Of a stretch of 64,000 nt of DNA, positions 9,751 to 19,070 are shown piece after piece (position 1 is the stretch's first letter; each line of letters begins with the position of its first letter). The notes beneath the pieces are model-generated. The model was not told the DNA's origin and made no database searches. It saw only the letters and a list, made by a program, of their open reading frames with translations. Source of the DNA: Megalonaias nervosa (lineage: Eukaryota; Mollusca; Bivalvia; Unionida; Unionidae); contig JAECUM010003671.1 of assembly GCA_016617855.1 (NCBI GenBank), positions 1 to 64,000 on the forward strand, in the 5' to 3' direction. A program made the translations under genes and the position numbers.

Positions 9751-10218
9751 TTATTGTTTTAAATCCTGCTCAGGAATTTTTTCATCAAATACTTCATTGT
9801 AGATCTTTATTATAATACTGAATTCTTCGTCAGATATTATTCCATCATTAAGCGACGAAGAAATCATAAATGATAATTTAGAGTATGCGGTCGTTGCTGT
9901 GTGTAATTTCATCGTGTACTCGTTCAATTTTTCATTTGTGCACGTATTTATCTTTTTCGCGATTATATTAAATATTCCAGCGATCGTGGTTGACGATGAA
10001 ACAATGATTGTTACAACGATCGGCGCCGTCATCGTCAACGTTGATAATACTACGCCAGTTCCAGCAACAATCGCGGAAACCGAATAAACGATGATATCAA
10101 CGACAACCGCACGTCTACGATATTTTTTTATTTTTGCTGTATAATCATCGATGATGGTTTTTAGTTTATTCTGCCATGTTGTTACTTGATCGTATCTGTA
10201 TCGCTGAACGTCTATCAT
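9751..10218 (-). CDS. Small membrane protein with coiled coil and transmembrane hairpin, copy 1
   Basis: A 155-residue intact frame. Residues 10-35 are helical and basic. Two hydrophobic spans follow (about 36-60 VVDIIVYSVSAIVAGTGVVL and 64-88 APIVVTIIVSSSTTIAGIF), then a helical tail that ends acidic. The ATG sits in a CAGCATAATG context between the penton-like gene and the fibre gene. A virion membrane-interacting or entry accessory role is conceivable, but the sequence supports only a membrane hairpin. A decayed relative lies at 37585-38055. I do not recognise a named family. Confidence 0.6.
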   Translation of the reverse strand: MIDVQRYRYDQVTTWQNKLKTIIDDYTAKIKKYRRRAVVVDIIVYSVSAIVAGTGVVLSTLTMTAPIVVTIIVSSSTTIAGIFNIIAKKINTCTNEKLNEYTMKLHTATTAYSKLSFMISSSLNDGIISDEEFSIIIKIYNEVFDEKIPEQDLKQ

Positions 10219-10227
10219 TATGCTGTA

Positions 10228-11223
10228 TTAAGTAATTAATTGTGGTGTTTCAGCGACAAATTCTATGCACCACCAGTAAGACGCCGAGGTTAATTTTTTT
10301 ATCATCTGATACCAGCATAAATGTTTCTTCGGTATCTTTATTTAACACTACAGATACAGTCCCAGAAAAATTATCGGTTGAATGACGCCATAGATACGTG
10401 GTAAATATACTCAATTTTGCAGAACTAAATACGGACAGTTTGTACACGCCAGTTACTTCTGCGGTATGTTTGATAGTGTTATCACTTGGTGTCCACGTTG
10501 ATGATCCTGATGATACTGTGTACACGATGTTGTTAATATGTTTGTGTGGAATTTTAATCAGATTAGTTTTTTGAACAATATTAGGAATTCCACTGACAAT
10601 ATCGTTGAGTCTCGTGTTTATGTCGGCGAGTTTAATATCAACGGTTGGTGGACTTCCAAAAAATCATTAGTGGTTCTGTTTACGTTTCTGCGAAAATTCA
10701 TGAACAGTTGTATGTGATTATAAAATTCAGTTCTAAATGCTGTCATTCCATCATTGATCGTCGACAACGAAGTTGTCACTGGAATATTGTTATCGTCTAC
10801 ATATATTTTTGTTGCAGCGTCGAGATTATCTGTTGGTTCTCCTACATTAATAATTTTATTGTTATTCATGTTAATGACGCCGTTCATTATATCACCGGCT
10901 TTTAACACTCGTTCACTTATGCTATCTCGGATCGACGACGCAGTAACAACACTAGGAACAAGTTTGCCCTCTTTGTCGTATACAGCAACAAGACCTTCTC
11001 GCGATGATCGACTACGAATAATAATATCGTTGATTGAAATATTACTCGTCTTCAATTTTCCTTCACGGTTTTGAAATACAACAAGTTCGTTTGGATCAAC
11101 GTTGGCAAGATTGAGCATGTCAGACAATTCATCATTGATCTGCCGCGTTACTCGCTTGAGTAAGTCTTCACCTAGTACTTGTTGAGGTTTGGTTTTAGCT
11201 GATCTTCTGTAAATATCTACCAT
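10228..11223 (-). pseudogene. Fibre-like protein with phage tail-fibre motif, two homopolymer frameshifts, copy 1
   Basis: The first frame (11223-10618) starts MVDIYRRSAK and contains AGDIMNGVINMNNNKIINV followed by DAATKIYVDD. This is the classic trimeric tail-fibre repeat (GD.M.G.L.M..N.I..V...DAATK.YVD) of phage fibres and some eukaryotic virus attachment proteins. At a run of T near 10660 the meaningful frame shifts. It continues through VDIKLADINTRLNDIV and VYTVSSGSSTWTPSDN to a second shift at an A run near 10295, and probably ends at 10228 after a YWWCIEF segment. The second copy (37018-37552) supports both collinear joins through its NDFFG and YWWCLEF segments. The C-terminal half is beta-rich and may be the receptor-binding knob. 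The shifts lie in homopolymers, so assembly error is possible. Confidence 0.7.
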
Positions 11224-11230
11224 TATATGA

Positions 11231-11788
11231 TTAGAGATTATTTAAATCCATGACTTTGTCAATGGCACTCGTATATTCGTGTACAGCTTTATGAGGTGGT
11301 TTCGCTGATCTTGATACAACATCAAGTACTGCTAGTGCTTCACGACCACATATCGGCGGCTCGGTTATTTTTTGTTTTGTTAGCGTTGAATACCAGATTG
11401 GAACATTTTGAAGTCTGTCGATATATTTTAAAAATTCTTTTGGTGGCGCCAACCCATACGAATCAAAATAAATAATTCCACGTGGATCAATTGCATATGC
11501 AACCCAATGAGTACCTGGACCAGAGCTTTTATTGAGATTAATAATACCAGTTTCAATCAGATTTGGATTTTTCGGTAATTGATCACGCATAAAAACACCT
11601 CTGAAATTTTTTATATTTAATCTCATAGCAGCATGGAGTAAATCAAAATTGGACAACGGGAAAATCAGCGAGTCCCTGGAATTCTTAATCCGCGTCCGTA
11701 TCGAGATCCTGGATGTCTCAGACCTAGACCTGTTCGGGATCGTCTTCTTTTTTTTTAATCCTTTCCCTGTTGCTTTCTTTAATGCCAT
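11231..11788 (-). CDS. Adenain-type (adenovirus-like) cysteine protease, copy 1
   Basis: 185 residues. A Lys/Arg-rich N-terminal segment (2-40, KKATGKGLKKKK) resembles small core-type basic peptides. It is followed by a C5/Ulp1-like protease with FPLSNFDLLHAA, His94 in GTHWVAYAID, Asp109 in IIYFDSYG and Cys147 in PPICGREAL, a complete catalytic triad. Proteases of this type process virion precursors in adenoviruses, Polintons and related elements. The ATG directly follows the TGA that ends the pVI-like frame, in the same phase. The second copy reads across that junction with a sense codon, so the two parts were probably one polyprotein. It is the best preserved enzyme gene of the late block. 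Confidence 0.85.
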   Translation of the reverse strand: MALKKATGKGLKKKKTIPNRSRSETSRISIRTRIKNSRDSLIFPLSNFDLLHAAMRLNIKNFRGVFMRDQLPKNPNLIETGIINLNKSSGPGTHWVAYAIDPRGIIYFDSYGLAPPKEFLKYIDRLQNVPIWYSTLTKQKITEPPICGREALAVLDVVSRSAKPPHKAVHEYTSAIDKVMDLNNL

Positions 11789-12130
11789 TCAAGCAGCTGT
11801 CCCAACTGTACCTAACGCAGCTGCTTTTGCAACAGCTGGGGCTGCAGCGGCTATTAACGCTGGGATAGCTGCAAGAAGTGGAAATATACCACCTATCTTA
11901 GCAATGTTTTTGATGGCACCCGCAGAAAGATTTACGCGTATACCGGTCTTTGATTGTTTGGCTTCATTAAAATGATTGAGCTGGCGTTCTGTCAGCGATA
12001 GTTTATTTGGACCACCTGCGATTTGTTCTCGCGCTAGTGATATTTTTACTCCACATCGCTTCGCTGATGCCGACTGCAGTTTTTTAATCTGACCAGGAGT
12101 CAGACTGACACTAACATGATGATATGACAT
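11789..12130 (-). CDS. pVI-like membrane-active / core precursor domain, in phase with the protease, copy 1
   Basis: 113 residues. The N-terminal part has two short repeats of the type SLTPGQIKKLQSA and LSLTERQLNHFNEA, each followed by a basic stretch and hydrophobic tripeptides. The end is a long Ala-rich hydrophobic helix (about 80-113, LLAAIPALIAAAAPAVAKAA). I recall this repeat plus Ala-rich helix as a hallmark of protein VI-like ORFs in Polintons and adintoviruses. The frame ends at TGA 11789-11791 and the protease ATG follows at once in the same phase. The start has an ATTATAAATG context. The protein is probably processed by the adjacent protease; that is inference. Confidence 0.65.
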   Translation of the reverse strand: MSYHHVSVSLTPGQIKKLQSASAKRCGVKISLAREQIAGGPNKLSLTERQLNHFNEAKQSKTGIRVNLSAGAIKNIAKIGGIFPLLAAIPALIAAAAPAVAKAAALGTVGTAA

Positions 12131-12153
12131 TTATAATTTTATTCATGATCTAA

Positions 12154-13518
12154 TTACATATTTTCTACTGGCGCATCAATAACTCTCATTCGTCCACCAA
12201 CACCTTCAAGTAACATTGTTTTATCGCTGAGTATAACGGCGATTGCTCTGTAATTAGCAATAACTCCTCTTGTAACACGAGCTCGAAAATGTATGTCAAC
12301 GACGGACTGTCTAAACAAATCCAAGTGTTCCAGCGAAAAGTAATAGATCGGATACAGCGTTGTAAAATCCCGCTGTGATATTTGTAAACCAGTATCAACA
12401 TTTTGATCACGTCCCATAAATGTCATCAGACGATGATATGCACGTGCAACACTGTTTTGTTCAAAATTTAACAAAATATCCTCGGCTGGTTCTTGATGTC
12501 CATTTATCCTCAAAGAAACCTCAGTAACGCCGAGTTTATCAAATATCATAATACTTCGCATTTGCGAGTTTACTCGCGTAACATCTTGAAGTGCAACAAA
12601 TATATGTCGCGGTGCGGAGACACCATGCTGTCATGCTATTTGCCATGTAAATAAACCATTAATGTTACTCTGGATAGAATCAGTGGTCATTGTTAGCCAT
12701 GATAGCATCGACTTACCGCCGCTGTCCATGAAAGAAAGTAGCCCCTGTTCTTCGATTAACGACGGTGTCATTGTTGGCATCCACAATGAAAGTTTCGTCA
12801 ATATTACTTGACCATGAAGTGCCGCGGTTGCACCTGCGTTAGCTCCTTCAGCGTGCCATATTGCATCATCGTCGGTATTTTTTTGTACGAGTACAATTGT
12901 ATGCTTGGCTCCAAAAATAACCTTTCTAACATTTCTACAAAATCCAAAGATGTGTGACAGTGGAATCGCACATGAAAATCTTTCATCATCTACCAGCATT
13001 GTTCGACGTGACGTGAATCCCAAGCTGAAATTTTCATTCATTGATACAACTGTGTCCCCAGCTGCATTTAATGTTACATATCTGTTTTCTGGTTGATCAG
13101 TTGTATCTTTGACAAACATCATTGATGGATCAGCTGATCTTGAGTAATCATCGCTGTATCTTGCAAGACCAAGTATCGTTGTGGCAACGTCAATGTCGTT
13201 ATGACAGATCTCAATATCTCGTCCATCAATGTTATATGCTGCACTTTTAAATAACGCCATAATACCATTATTGACAAAACCAACTCGATCACCAATTCCA
13301 TAATCTGTATTATCTAATTTTAAAAGTCTACCTTCGACTTCAATAAATGCCTCAGCAGGTAAGAAATATCTGCTTGTATCCTGAACTTGTAATTCAATTC
13401 TTCTACGCTCGTCAGGTACACGTGCTTCATAAGAATAATATTGATAATCACGTACCGATTCATCTTTGAGAACTGGTGCTTCCATGCCGAATGCGGGATC
13501 AGATATGCGTTTGAACAT
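12154..13518 (-). pseudogene. Major capsid protein candidate (double jelly-roll type), one in-frame TGA, copy 1
   Basis: The frame from 13518 runs for 295 codons to TGA at 12631-12633 and continues in the same phase for 158 codons to a stop at 12154. The total of about 454 codons fits compact double jelly-roll capsid proteins. Visible elements are the N-terminal YQYYSYEARVPDERRRIEL, then VGFVNNGIMALFKSAAYNI, an Asp/Ser-rich YSDDYSRSADPSMM, SLWMPTMTPS, and after the stop APRHIFVALQD and VSLRINGHQEP. I recall the F.NNG...LF...Y.I.G..IE and PR.....LQ signatures from capsid proteins of animal Polinton-like elements. The second copy (35248-36290) keeps the same blocks. The assignment rests on pattern memory, size and place next to the protease, not on a structure comparison. 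Confidence 0.65.
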
Positions 13519-13569
13519 CCTTATTATATTTGTTATCGTTTAACACGAAAACCACCTCCTGCTACCAGA

Positions 13570-13968
13570 CTAGCGGTTATATTTTTTTTCTTTTTCACCA
13601 GCTAATGACGCTAATTTTTTATTTGCGGCTTGATTTATTTTTTTACTAACGTTTGCAGGCATCATTTCAGTGCTGGGTAATTTTACTGGCTGAGGTTTTC
13701 GTCGTATTAATCGTGCTAGTCTATTCTTGATTGCAGATAATGCTTTACTGGCGACGTCGCAGGCAGCACTAATACCTTTTTCACGAACAACGTCAATAGC
13801 TTTCATTCCTTGTTGCTTTGCAATCGGTATTGCTTTTGGGGCTATCCTTCTAAATAAACCCTGAACAACATCGCCGAGTCCATCTCAGTATAATGTTTTA
13901 TATGTAGGTAATCTCGAATTTATCACCCTGACCATAGTTGGTCCACGTTGAGCAGCGTGTATGATCAT
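13570..13968 (-). pseudogene. Basic virion-associated protein candidate with one in-frame TGA, copy 1
   Basis: From the ATG at 13968 (context TATAATAAAATG) the frame runs 27 codons (MIIHAAQRGPTMVRVINSRL onward) to TGA at 13885-13887. It then stays open in the same phase to 13570, 132 codons in all. The second part has Ile/Val/Ala-rich segments (GLFRRIAPKAIPIAKQQG), the basic RLARLIRRKPQPVKLP and MPANVSKKINQAANKK. Short, basic and immediately upstream of the capsid gene, it may be a core or minor capsid protein. The MPA.VSK.INQAA block recurs at 35043 directly before the second capsid copy, which confirms the order. No named family recognised. Confidence 0.55.
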
Positions 13969-13994
13969 TTTATTATAGTAATTATATCTACTGT

Positions 13995-14945
13995 TTAATC
14001 ACTGTGATAATCATCGGCGATTTCATTAATGAGGGTCCGATACACGTTAATATCCATGATACCGCCTGTAAATAATCGTTGACAAATAGCAGCTGCTTCA
14101 TTAATAATTTCTGGAGAATGATTACCGGCTCGTTTTCCACCAATCAGAATTTCTAATCTGTCCACGTCGGCAAGGACGTTATCGGGACAAGTAACAAGAC
14201 CACTTCCCCTGGTACCTGTACCAATATCACTTCCAGTGGCACCCGGGGCATCATAGAATTCTTTTTCCTCACCTGTTCTTTCCACTGCTTTTTTCTTCCT
14301 TGATTTCCTTTGTGCTTTTTATTTTTCAAGTCGCTGTTTCATTTCTTCTTCGTTTTGTTTTCTTATTTCTTTTATATGTTCAACATATTCTGAAACTACC
14401 TGGTTAAAAATATCAAACCTATTAACATCTTCCACAGATCTGATCTGCGGAGTATCATAAGCAATACGATATATATCTTTAACCCAATCGCCAGATTTCA
14501 ACGTATTAATATACTCAGGTTTCACGTATTTGTCTCTTTGATAATATCCATACGCGGCAATCATTTTTAACTGATTTGGGTCTTTGATAGCGGCAATACC
14601 TTCAGGCGTAAATTTATCTACTATTTTGGTTTTGATCTTTGTTGGTTCAGGTTGTGATTGAATTTCAGGTGGTGGTTGAGGAAGTTGCCTGGGTGGTGGT
14701 CGAAGACGCCCAGCAATATCGGCAGGCAATGTTTCAAGAGCTTTTTGGGTTGCCTCAGTTGCTGAAACAATTTTCTTTATTGGTTCGGTAATTGGTTTAA
14801 ATAATTGTTTTGCACCTTCTGCAAATTCTTCTTGTGTTTGCTGACGCACCTGTAATTGTCTGACAGAATCACGGACAGGTAGGTATTTCTTGATTGCTTC
14901 TAGTCGCTCTCGAGCTAGTCTAGCTGAGTGAGCTTCATCAATCAT
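13995..14945 (-). pseudogene. Coiled-coil structural protein candidate with one in-frame TAA, copy 1
   Basis: From ATG 14945 (context ATATCAATAATG) 208 codons are open to TAA at 14319-14321. The same phase then continues for 108 codons to 13995. The first part has a helical N-terminus (ARLARERLEAIKKYLPVRDS), a Pro-rich stretch (RPPPRQLPQPPPEI) and a helical C-terminal half (VVSEYVEHIKEIRKQNEEE). The second begins with a basic segment (KAQRKSRKKKAVERTGEEKE), a Gly-rich linker and a helical tail. The basic run crossing the stop suggests one original protein of about 316 residues. It is the first gene of the late block. No family recognised; a scaffold or portal-associated role would be a guess. 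Confidence 0.5.
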
Positions 14946-15219
14946 TATTGATATAATAATGGTTTAATTATAGCAGAGAGGGAGCAGCAGAGAGGGTGGA
15001 CTGACAAAAATGACACGCACGAGCACATAAACGAACACGTATAGTATTTACAAACACAGGTGTCACAAAAGAGTAACAGCGTAAATAACCCACGTAGAGA
15101 GAATCTCAATTCGGTTAGAGGTTCTGGTTTAGAGTTATTGACCTTATATTTTTTGCCTTATTTAGTATGATTTTCATGCTTAAATCTTTTGGTTCGAAAA
15201 CTATTTTGCAGGGTTCACC
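14946..15219. other. Right flank of copy 1; element end not resolved
   Basis: No convincing gene. It includes a small direct repeat AGCAGAGAGGG (about 14971-14998). The right terminal inverted repeat should lie here or a little further right, but its partner is left of the window and cannot be compared. A 64-codon frame on the - strand (15115-15309) has no recognisable domain. Confidence 0.3.
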
Positions 15220-15660
15220 CTCTCTGCTGCTGTACAATATTGGACCAAATATCGTCACGTTCACCCCCTCGTGGATTAGGGTTGCTATTTTGATCCCAAT
15301 ATTTGGCAAAGTCTAAGGTGTCATGTACAAAGACATATCAATGTCGATGTAAAATTTATCAAGGAATTTATTGCAACTAAGATATTTTAGATGACGTGGT
15401 GTGAAGTGTGCAATATTTGCAAAACAATCGTTACCCTCACCCCCTAGTAAAAGGGGAATATTTTCGTCTCAATCTATGGCTACATTTAGGCTATCGTATA
15501 TCACCTCATATCAACGTCGACGTAAAATTAAGCAATGATTGGAAAAGGAATATTTCAGATGCAGCTGTGTAAAATGTGCAGTATTAACAAAATATCGTTG
15601 TGTGTACCCTTTTCCTTCATCTTCGCCTACTAGTAAAAAAGAAAAAATTTGTGAAAATAA
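15220..15660. repeat. Three degenerate tandem units of about 175 bp
   Basis: The phrases AAATATCGTCACGTTCACCC, AACAATCGTTACCCTCACCC and AAATATCGTTGTGTGTACCC (near 15246, 15424 and 15590) head three similar stretches. The second pair also shares TATCAATGTCGATGTAAAAT / TATCAACGTCGACGTAAAAT upstream. The repeats are well diverged. They are not coding as far as I can see. Confidence 0.5.
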
Positions 15661-16074
15661 TTATATGACAGAATTTGTAGTTAAGCTTGAACACAAAATA
15701 ACGACTACTATAGTTCAAATGGAAAGTATCACTAAAAATTACACTGTGTCACTAACAAACAGAATATTAAAGGAATAAATGTGCCTCGGTTAGATTAACG
15801 CGATTTCTCTGTATGAGGCCATTTGTTTTGATCACATGACAATATGGCGTCGGCGTTCACCTGACTTCGTATAGCGGAGGGCAGTGCATGGAGCATACGA
15901 AGCAGGGAACCAGTCTATGAGGCGATATGGTTGTTATTTTGCAGTGTCAGCACACTAATAATGCTATCAGTAACGGGGTTCAAAGTTCATTGTCATTATC
16001 AATCGGATGATTCGTAGAGTGCTTTGTGTTCTTTGACTTGCCGACTGTGGTTAAATTTCATTGTAGCAAACTCC
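15661..16074 (+). promoter_or_regulatory. Upstream region and 5' UTR of the isocitrate dehydrogenase gene
   Basis: This stretch precedes the start codon at 16075. It is less AT-rich than its surroundings around 15840-15930. I see no clear TATA box at a defined distance and cannot place the transcription start. A 5' UTR intron cannot be excluded. Confidence 0.35.
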
Positions 16075-16093
16075 ATGATGGGCAGAATTAAGG
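16075..16093 (+). CDS. IDH1: Isocitrate dehydrogenase (NADP+), coding exon 1
   Basis: The exon begins with two ATG codons, reads MMGRIK plus one base, and ends at a GTAAGAT donor (16094). Joined in phase with exon 2 it gives the typical N-terminus of cytosolic NADP-dependent isocitrate dehydrogenase, just before VVEMQGDEMTR. No mitochondrial targeting sequence precedes it, so the cytosolic/peroxisomal form is more likely than the IDH2 type. The enzyme converts isocitrate to 2-oxoglutarate and makes NADPH. Confidence 0.8.
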
Positions 16094-16365
16094 GTAAGAT
16101 TTACTTTGTAATAATTTTCAAAAAGGCTTCTAAGAGATAAGAGAATTCTTCTATCTTCGTAACCACAGGTGCTTGACGCGAGCTTGATGTTGAAAATATG
16201 CAATAATCTGAAAAGAGACTTTTAGGCCACTATAGTACTATGATAGAGAGAGTCCTATTTCAGAACGGGTCCTGGGGAATCTCAGGTAATTTTGTCACTG
16301 TATGATTTTTTCTTTCAGATTGTTGTTTTGTGTTCAGAACCAATATTTATTTTGTGTACTTTCAG
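16094..16365 (+). other. Intron 1 of IDH1, containing a MITE remnant
   Basis: A 272-base intron with GTAAGAT donor and TTCAG acceptor. From about 16164 it contains one arm and part of the second arm of the foldback MITE found complete at 16979-17263 (shared CAGGTGCTTGACGCGAGC and AATCTGAAA segments). Confidence 0.7.
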
Positions 16366-16405
16366 GCGGACCGGTTGTTGAAATGCAGGGAGATGAGATG
16401 ACCCG
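16366..16405 (+). CDS. IDH1: Isocitrate dehydrogenase (NADP+), coding exon 2
   Basis: This 40-base exon lies between a TTCAG acceptor and a GTAAGC donor and encodes GPVVEMQGDEMTR (last codon split). VEMQGDEMTR is a diagnostic block of NADP isocitrate dehydrogenases, whose Thr and Arg contact the substrate region. The phase joins perfectly to exon 3 at 23964. Confidence 0.95.
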
Positions 16406-16978
16406 GTAAGCAGTTTTCATGTTTATGAGATTTATCATGATAACGTTAGTCCCCATTTAGTTTTATACTAGTTTCCTTTACCCATATTTTGCAAATTTAG
16501 CAAGCGAAAACGACACATATATGATTCATAAAACTTTTATTTTACAGGTTTAACACTGAAAATATAACGAAGGGTAACACTTTTCATTTCTTTTATTGCA
16601 CTTATAATTTCTCAGGATACCCCATTATTCTTTCCGATCTAAGTGATGACCTAGACACATGTCATAAAGGTGGTGGTCGTTTCGTGTATCATTTTAGTAT
16701 ATCTGCTTTTGCAGATTTCTTAAAAGAGATGTTTAATTCTTTTAGAATTGTGTAGTTTCAGATTATTTAAACAAAACAATGTTCCCCTTTATTGTGAAAA
16801 AGTACCCCACTTGGGTAGGTATGTATGCCATGTCAATCGACCAGTACAAACGGGTCAGTGCAATTGAAAGATGTTTTAAAAACATATATACATTTACTGT
16901 ACATAGGTACTAACTTCCAAATGTTGCTAACATACATACTGTACATATAATTATTTAGTTTGGGTAACTAGTATAATA
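16406..16978 (+). other. Start of intron 2 of IDH1
   Basis: AT-rich intron sequence. I see no gene, RNA or repeat in this stretch. Confidence 0.6.
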
Positions 16979-17263
16979 CACAGGTGCTCGATGCGAGCTT
17001 GATGTTGAGAAAAAAAACAATAATCTGAAGGAAAAATATCGTGCAGAGTGACAAAAATATCTCAAATTACTCACATGACCCGTTCTAACATTGGACCCTC
17101 TCTATCATACCTATATACGAGTCTCTTATATAGTATGATAGTGAGGGTCCAATGTTAGAACAGGTCATGGGGGTAATCTGAGGTATTTTTGTCACTCTTC
17201 ATGTTATTCTTCCTTCAGGTTATTGTTTTTTTCTCAACATAAAGCTCGCGTCGAGCACCTGTG
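16979..17263. mobile_element. hAT-like foldback MITE with 8-bp target duplication
   Basis: The element is a large inverted repeat. The left end CACAGGTGCTCGATGCGAGC pairs with the right end GCTCGCGTCGAGCACCTGTG, and inner arms also pair (GAGGGTCCAATGTTAGAAC and its complement). It is flanked by the exact 8-bp repeat GTATAATA at 16971-16978 and 17264-17271. An 8-bp duplication is the hallmark of hAT transposases. It has no coding capacity, so it is non-autonomous. Confidence 0.8.
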
Positions 17264-17271
17264 GTATAATA

Positions 17272-19070
17272 ATGCTATATGTATCATTTACCATATAGCA
17301 CAGGGCATATCATGATTAATAAATCAATAATTTAAGGTAGGAAACAACTATTAGAATATATTGAGTAGTGAAATGTATCTTGTTATTTTGCAAGTTCTGT
17401 AACTGACAGATGATACAAGAAAGCAGTTTCATGTAAATGTGGAGATATGGATAATATATTATTTATGATGTTTTTTATGTGCTTTCCATCTGCAATTGAA
17501 TTTCTTCAAATTACAAATTATATATGCTATAAATCTATCTAATATTTGTCTATCTACAATATCTATTTTAAATATTTCAAAATCATGTAATGTATGACAA
17601 TTGTATATACTGGCATACATATATATAATCTTTTGCTTTAAGATTTCGGAACTAAAATTTCATTTTGTCTTGCTTAATGATACAGAGATTTATGTTAACT
17701 GCTGTACAGTTAAAATGTAAATGATGGGTTCATTTGACTCTTAGCCAGTTACAAAGTTGGGTCCAAAAACACCTCACTAAGATGCATTCGTTCAATAAAT
17801 GGAGAAGTGATTGATCTAATTCTTTTCAAACAGAAATAGCTTTATCATCTCTGATTTTTATTTTGCATTAAAGAACATTTGAAGGTTATGTTCTTTGAAA
17901 TAGTGAGTTGAAACTATTTAAGACAAGTATATTAGTGTGCTTACATACAGATTAATACAGGAAAACCTGCTATAACACAGTAGTTGGGCTCCATAAGTGC
18001 TGACAGCTTTATGTACCAAACTTGGTATAGTGAAAATGATCAAAAATTTAATGAATGTGAGTGGGGTGGGTATAAATAAAATGACAGCCAAACATATGGT
18101 GAGTTTTACTATCTGTCAATTTATGTACCAATTTATAAAGCAGAATATTAATTATGATATATAAGTTATAGGTTCCTCAGTTTCATTTGGTTACTTTTAT
18201 CTGTTTATCAGCTTGACTTCTGTTTTGAAAAGTGACATGGAAAAAGGAACACGTAAGCATCATTGTAACAGAGGCATGCCATTGTTTGAACTTTCAGTAC
18301 TGCAGAATTTTATTCAGTGACCCCTAAAAATGGCCATAGCCCCATGTTTGTCATGTTTGATTAGTGGAGTAGTGTTTCGTAATAAAGGACAACATATAAG
18401 CAGTGTTATGCCTAGGATACAATAATATCACAGTATTTTATTTAGTGTCCCCAGGGATGGCGTTGGCATTAAAAAAGTTGTCCCCAAAAAATCGCCAACC
18501 TCAATATTTTGTTGCCAGTTTTAAAAAAATTTCACCATTTCCATAATACCGTACTATCCATGATTTCATCTATCTCGACACCCTCAGGATTAAAGCGGGT
18601 GTTTAGATAAGTGTTTGTAGGGGGTCCGAAAATAAATTGAAATTTCGCATACAAGTGAGATTTTTAAGAGACTACCTGTTGTCAGAGACTAGGATTTACA
18701 TGGAGAAAAAAATTGAAATTTTGATTAAATGAAGACTAGTCTGAAATACACTTGTATATTGACAACTTACATTTGTGTAGTACACTCCATGACATGTTAA
18801 ATAATTTACGTGCATATGAAAAATCCATGAATTCAAGTATTCAATCATATGTTAGAAAATTCATGTATCAGTCAAATCCCATTAGAAAGCACAACTATAT
18901 ATAAAAAAATGGTAGTCCTCGTTTGATCGATATCCCATTGTTAACAAACACGTTTTTCGAAATAATTCACGCTGATGTTTATTATCCAGATAGCACGTGG
19001 CTGTATAGTTGTTTATATGCTACAATTATTTGTACTTAATTGACTTAGATCTGGGTCAGTCAGAGACAGA
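17272..19070 (+). other. Intron 2 of IDH1, no gene seen
   Basis: AT-rich non-coding DNA. A CAGG-ended motif at about 17957 (ACAGGAAAACCTGCTATAAC) and an inverted, similar one at about 19930-19970 might be termini of an old 2 kb transposon around this region, but the match is weak. Confidence 0.4.

Noticed and set aside
9899..11074. Hydrophobic + strand frames 9899-10087, 10645-10905 and 10754-11074
   Set aside because: Antisense to the membrane protein and fibre genes.
11649..11975. 108-codon + strand frame opposite the protease and pVI-like genes
   Set aside because: Shadow frame; the - strand genes have conserved motifs and a counterpart in copy 2.
12631..12633. Stop codon recoding (UGA/UAG readthrough) as an explanation of the in-frame stops
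   Set aside because: All three stop codons occur, other genes of copy 1 have real frameshifts, and copy 2 has sense codons at the comparable sites. Simple decay fits better.
14946..15660. Right terminal inverted repeat of copy 1
   Set aside because: The left end is outside the window, so no inverted partner can be shown; only degenerate direct repeats are visible.
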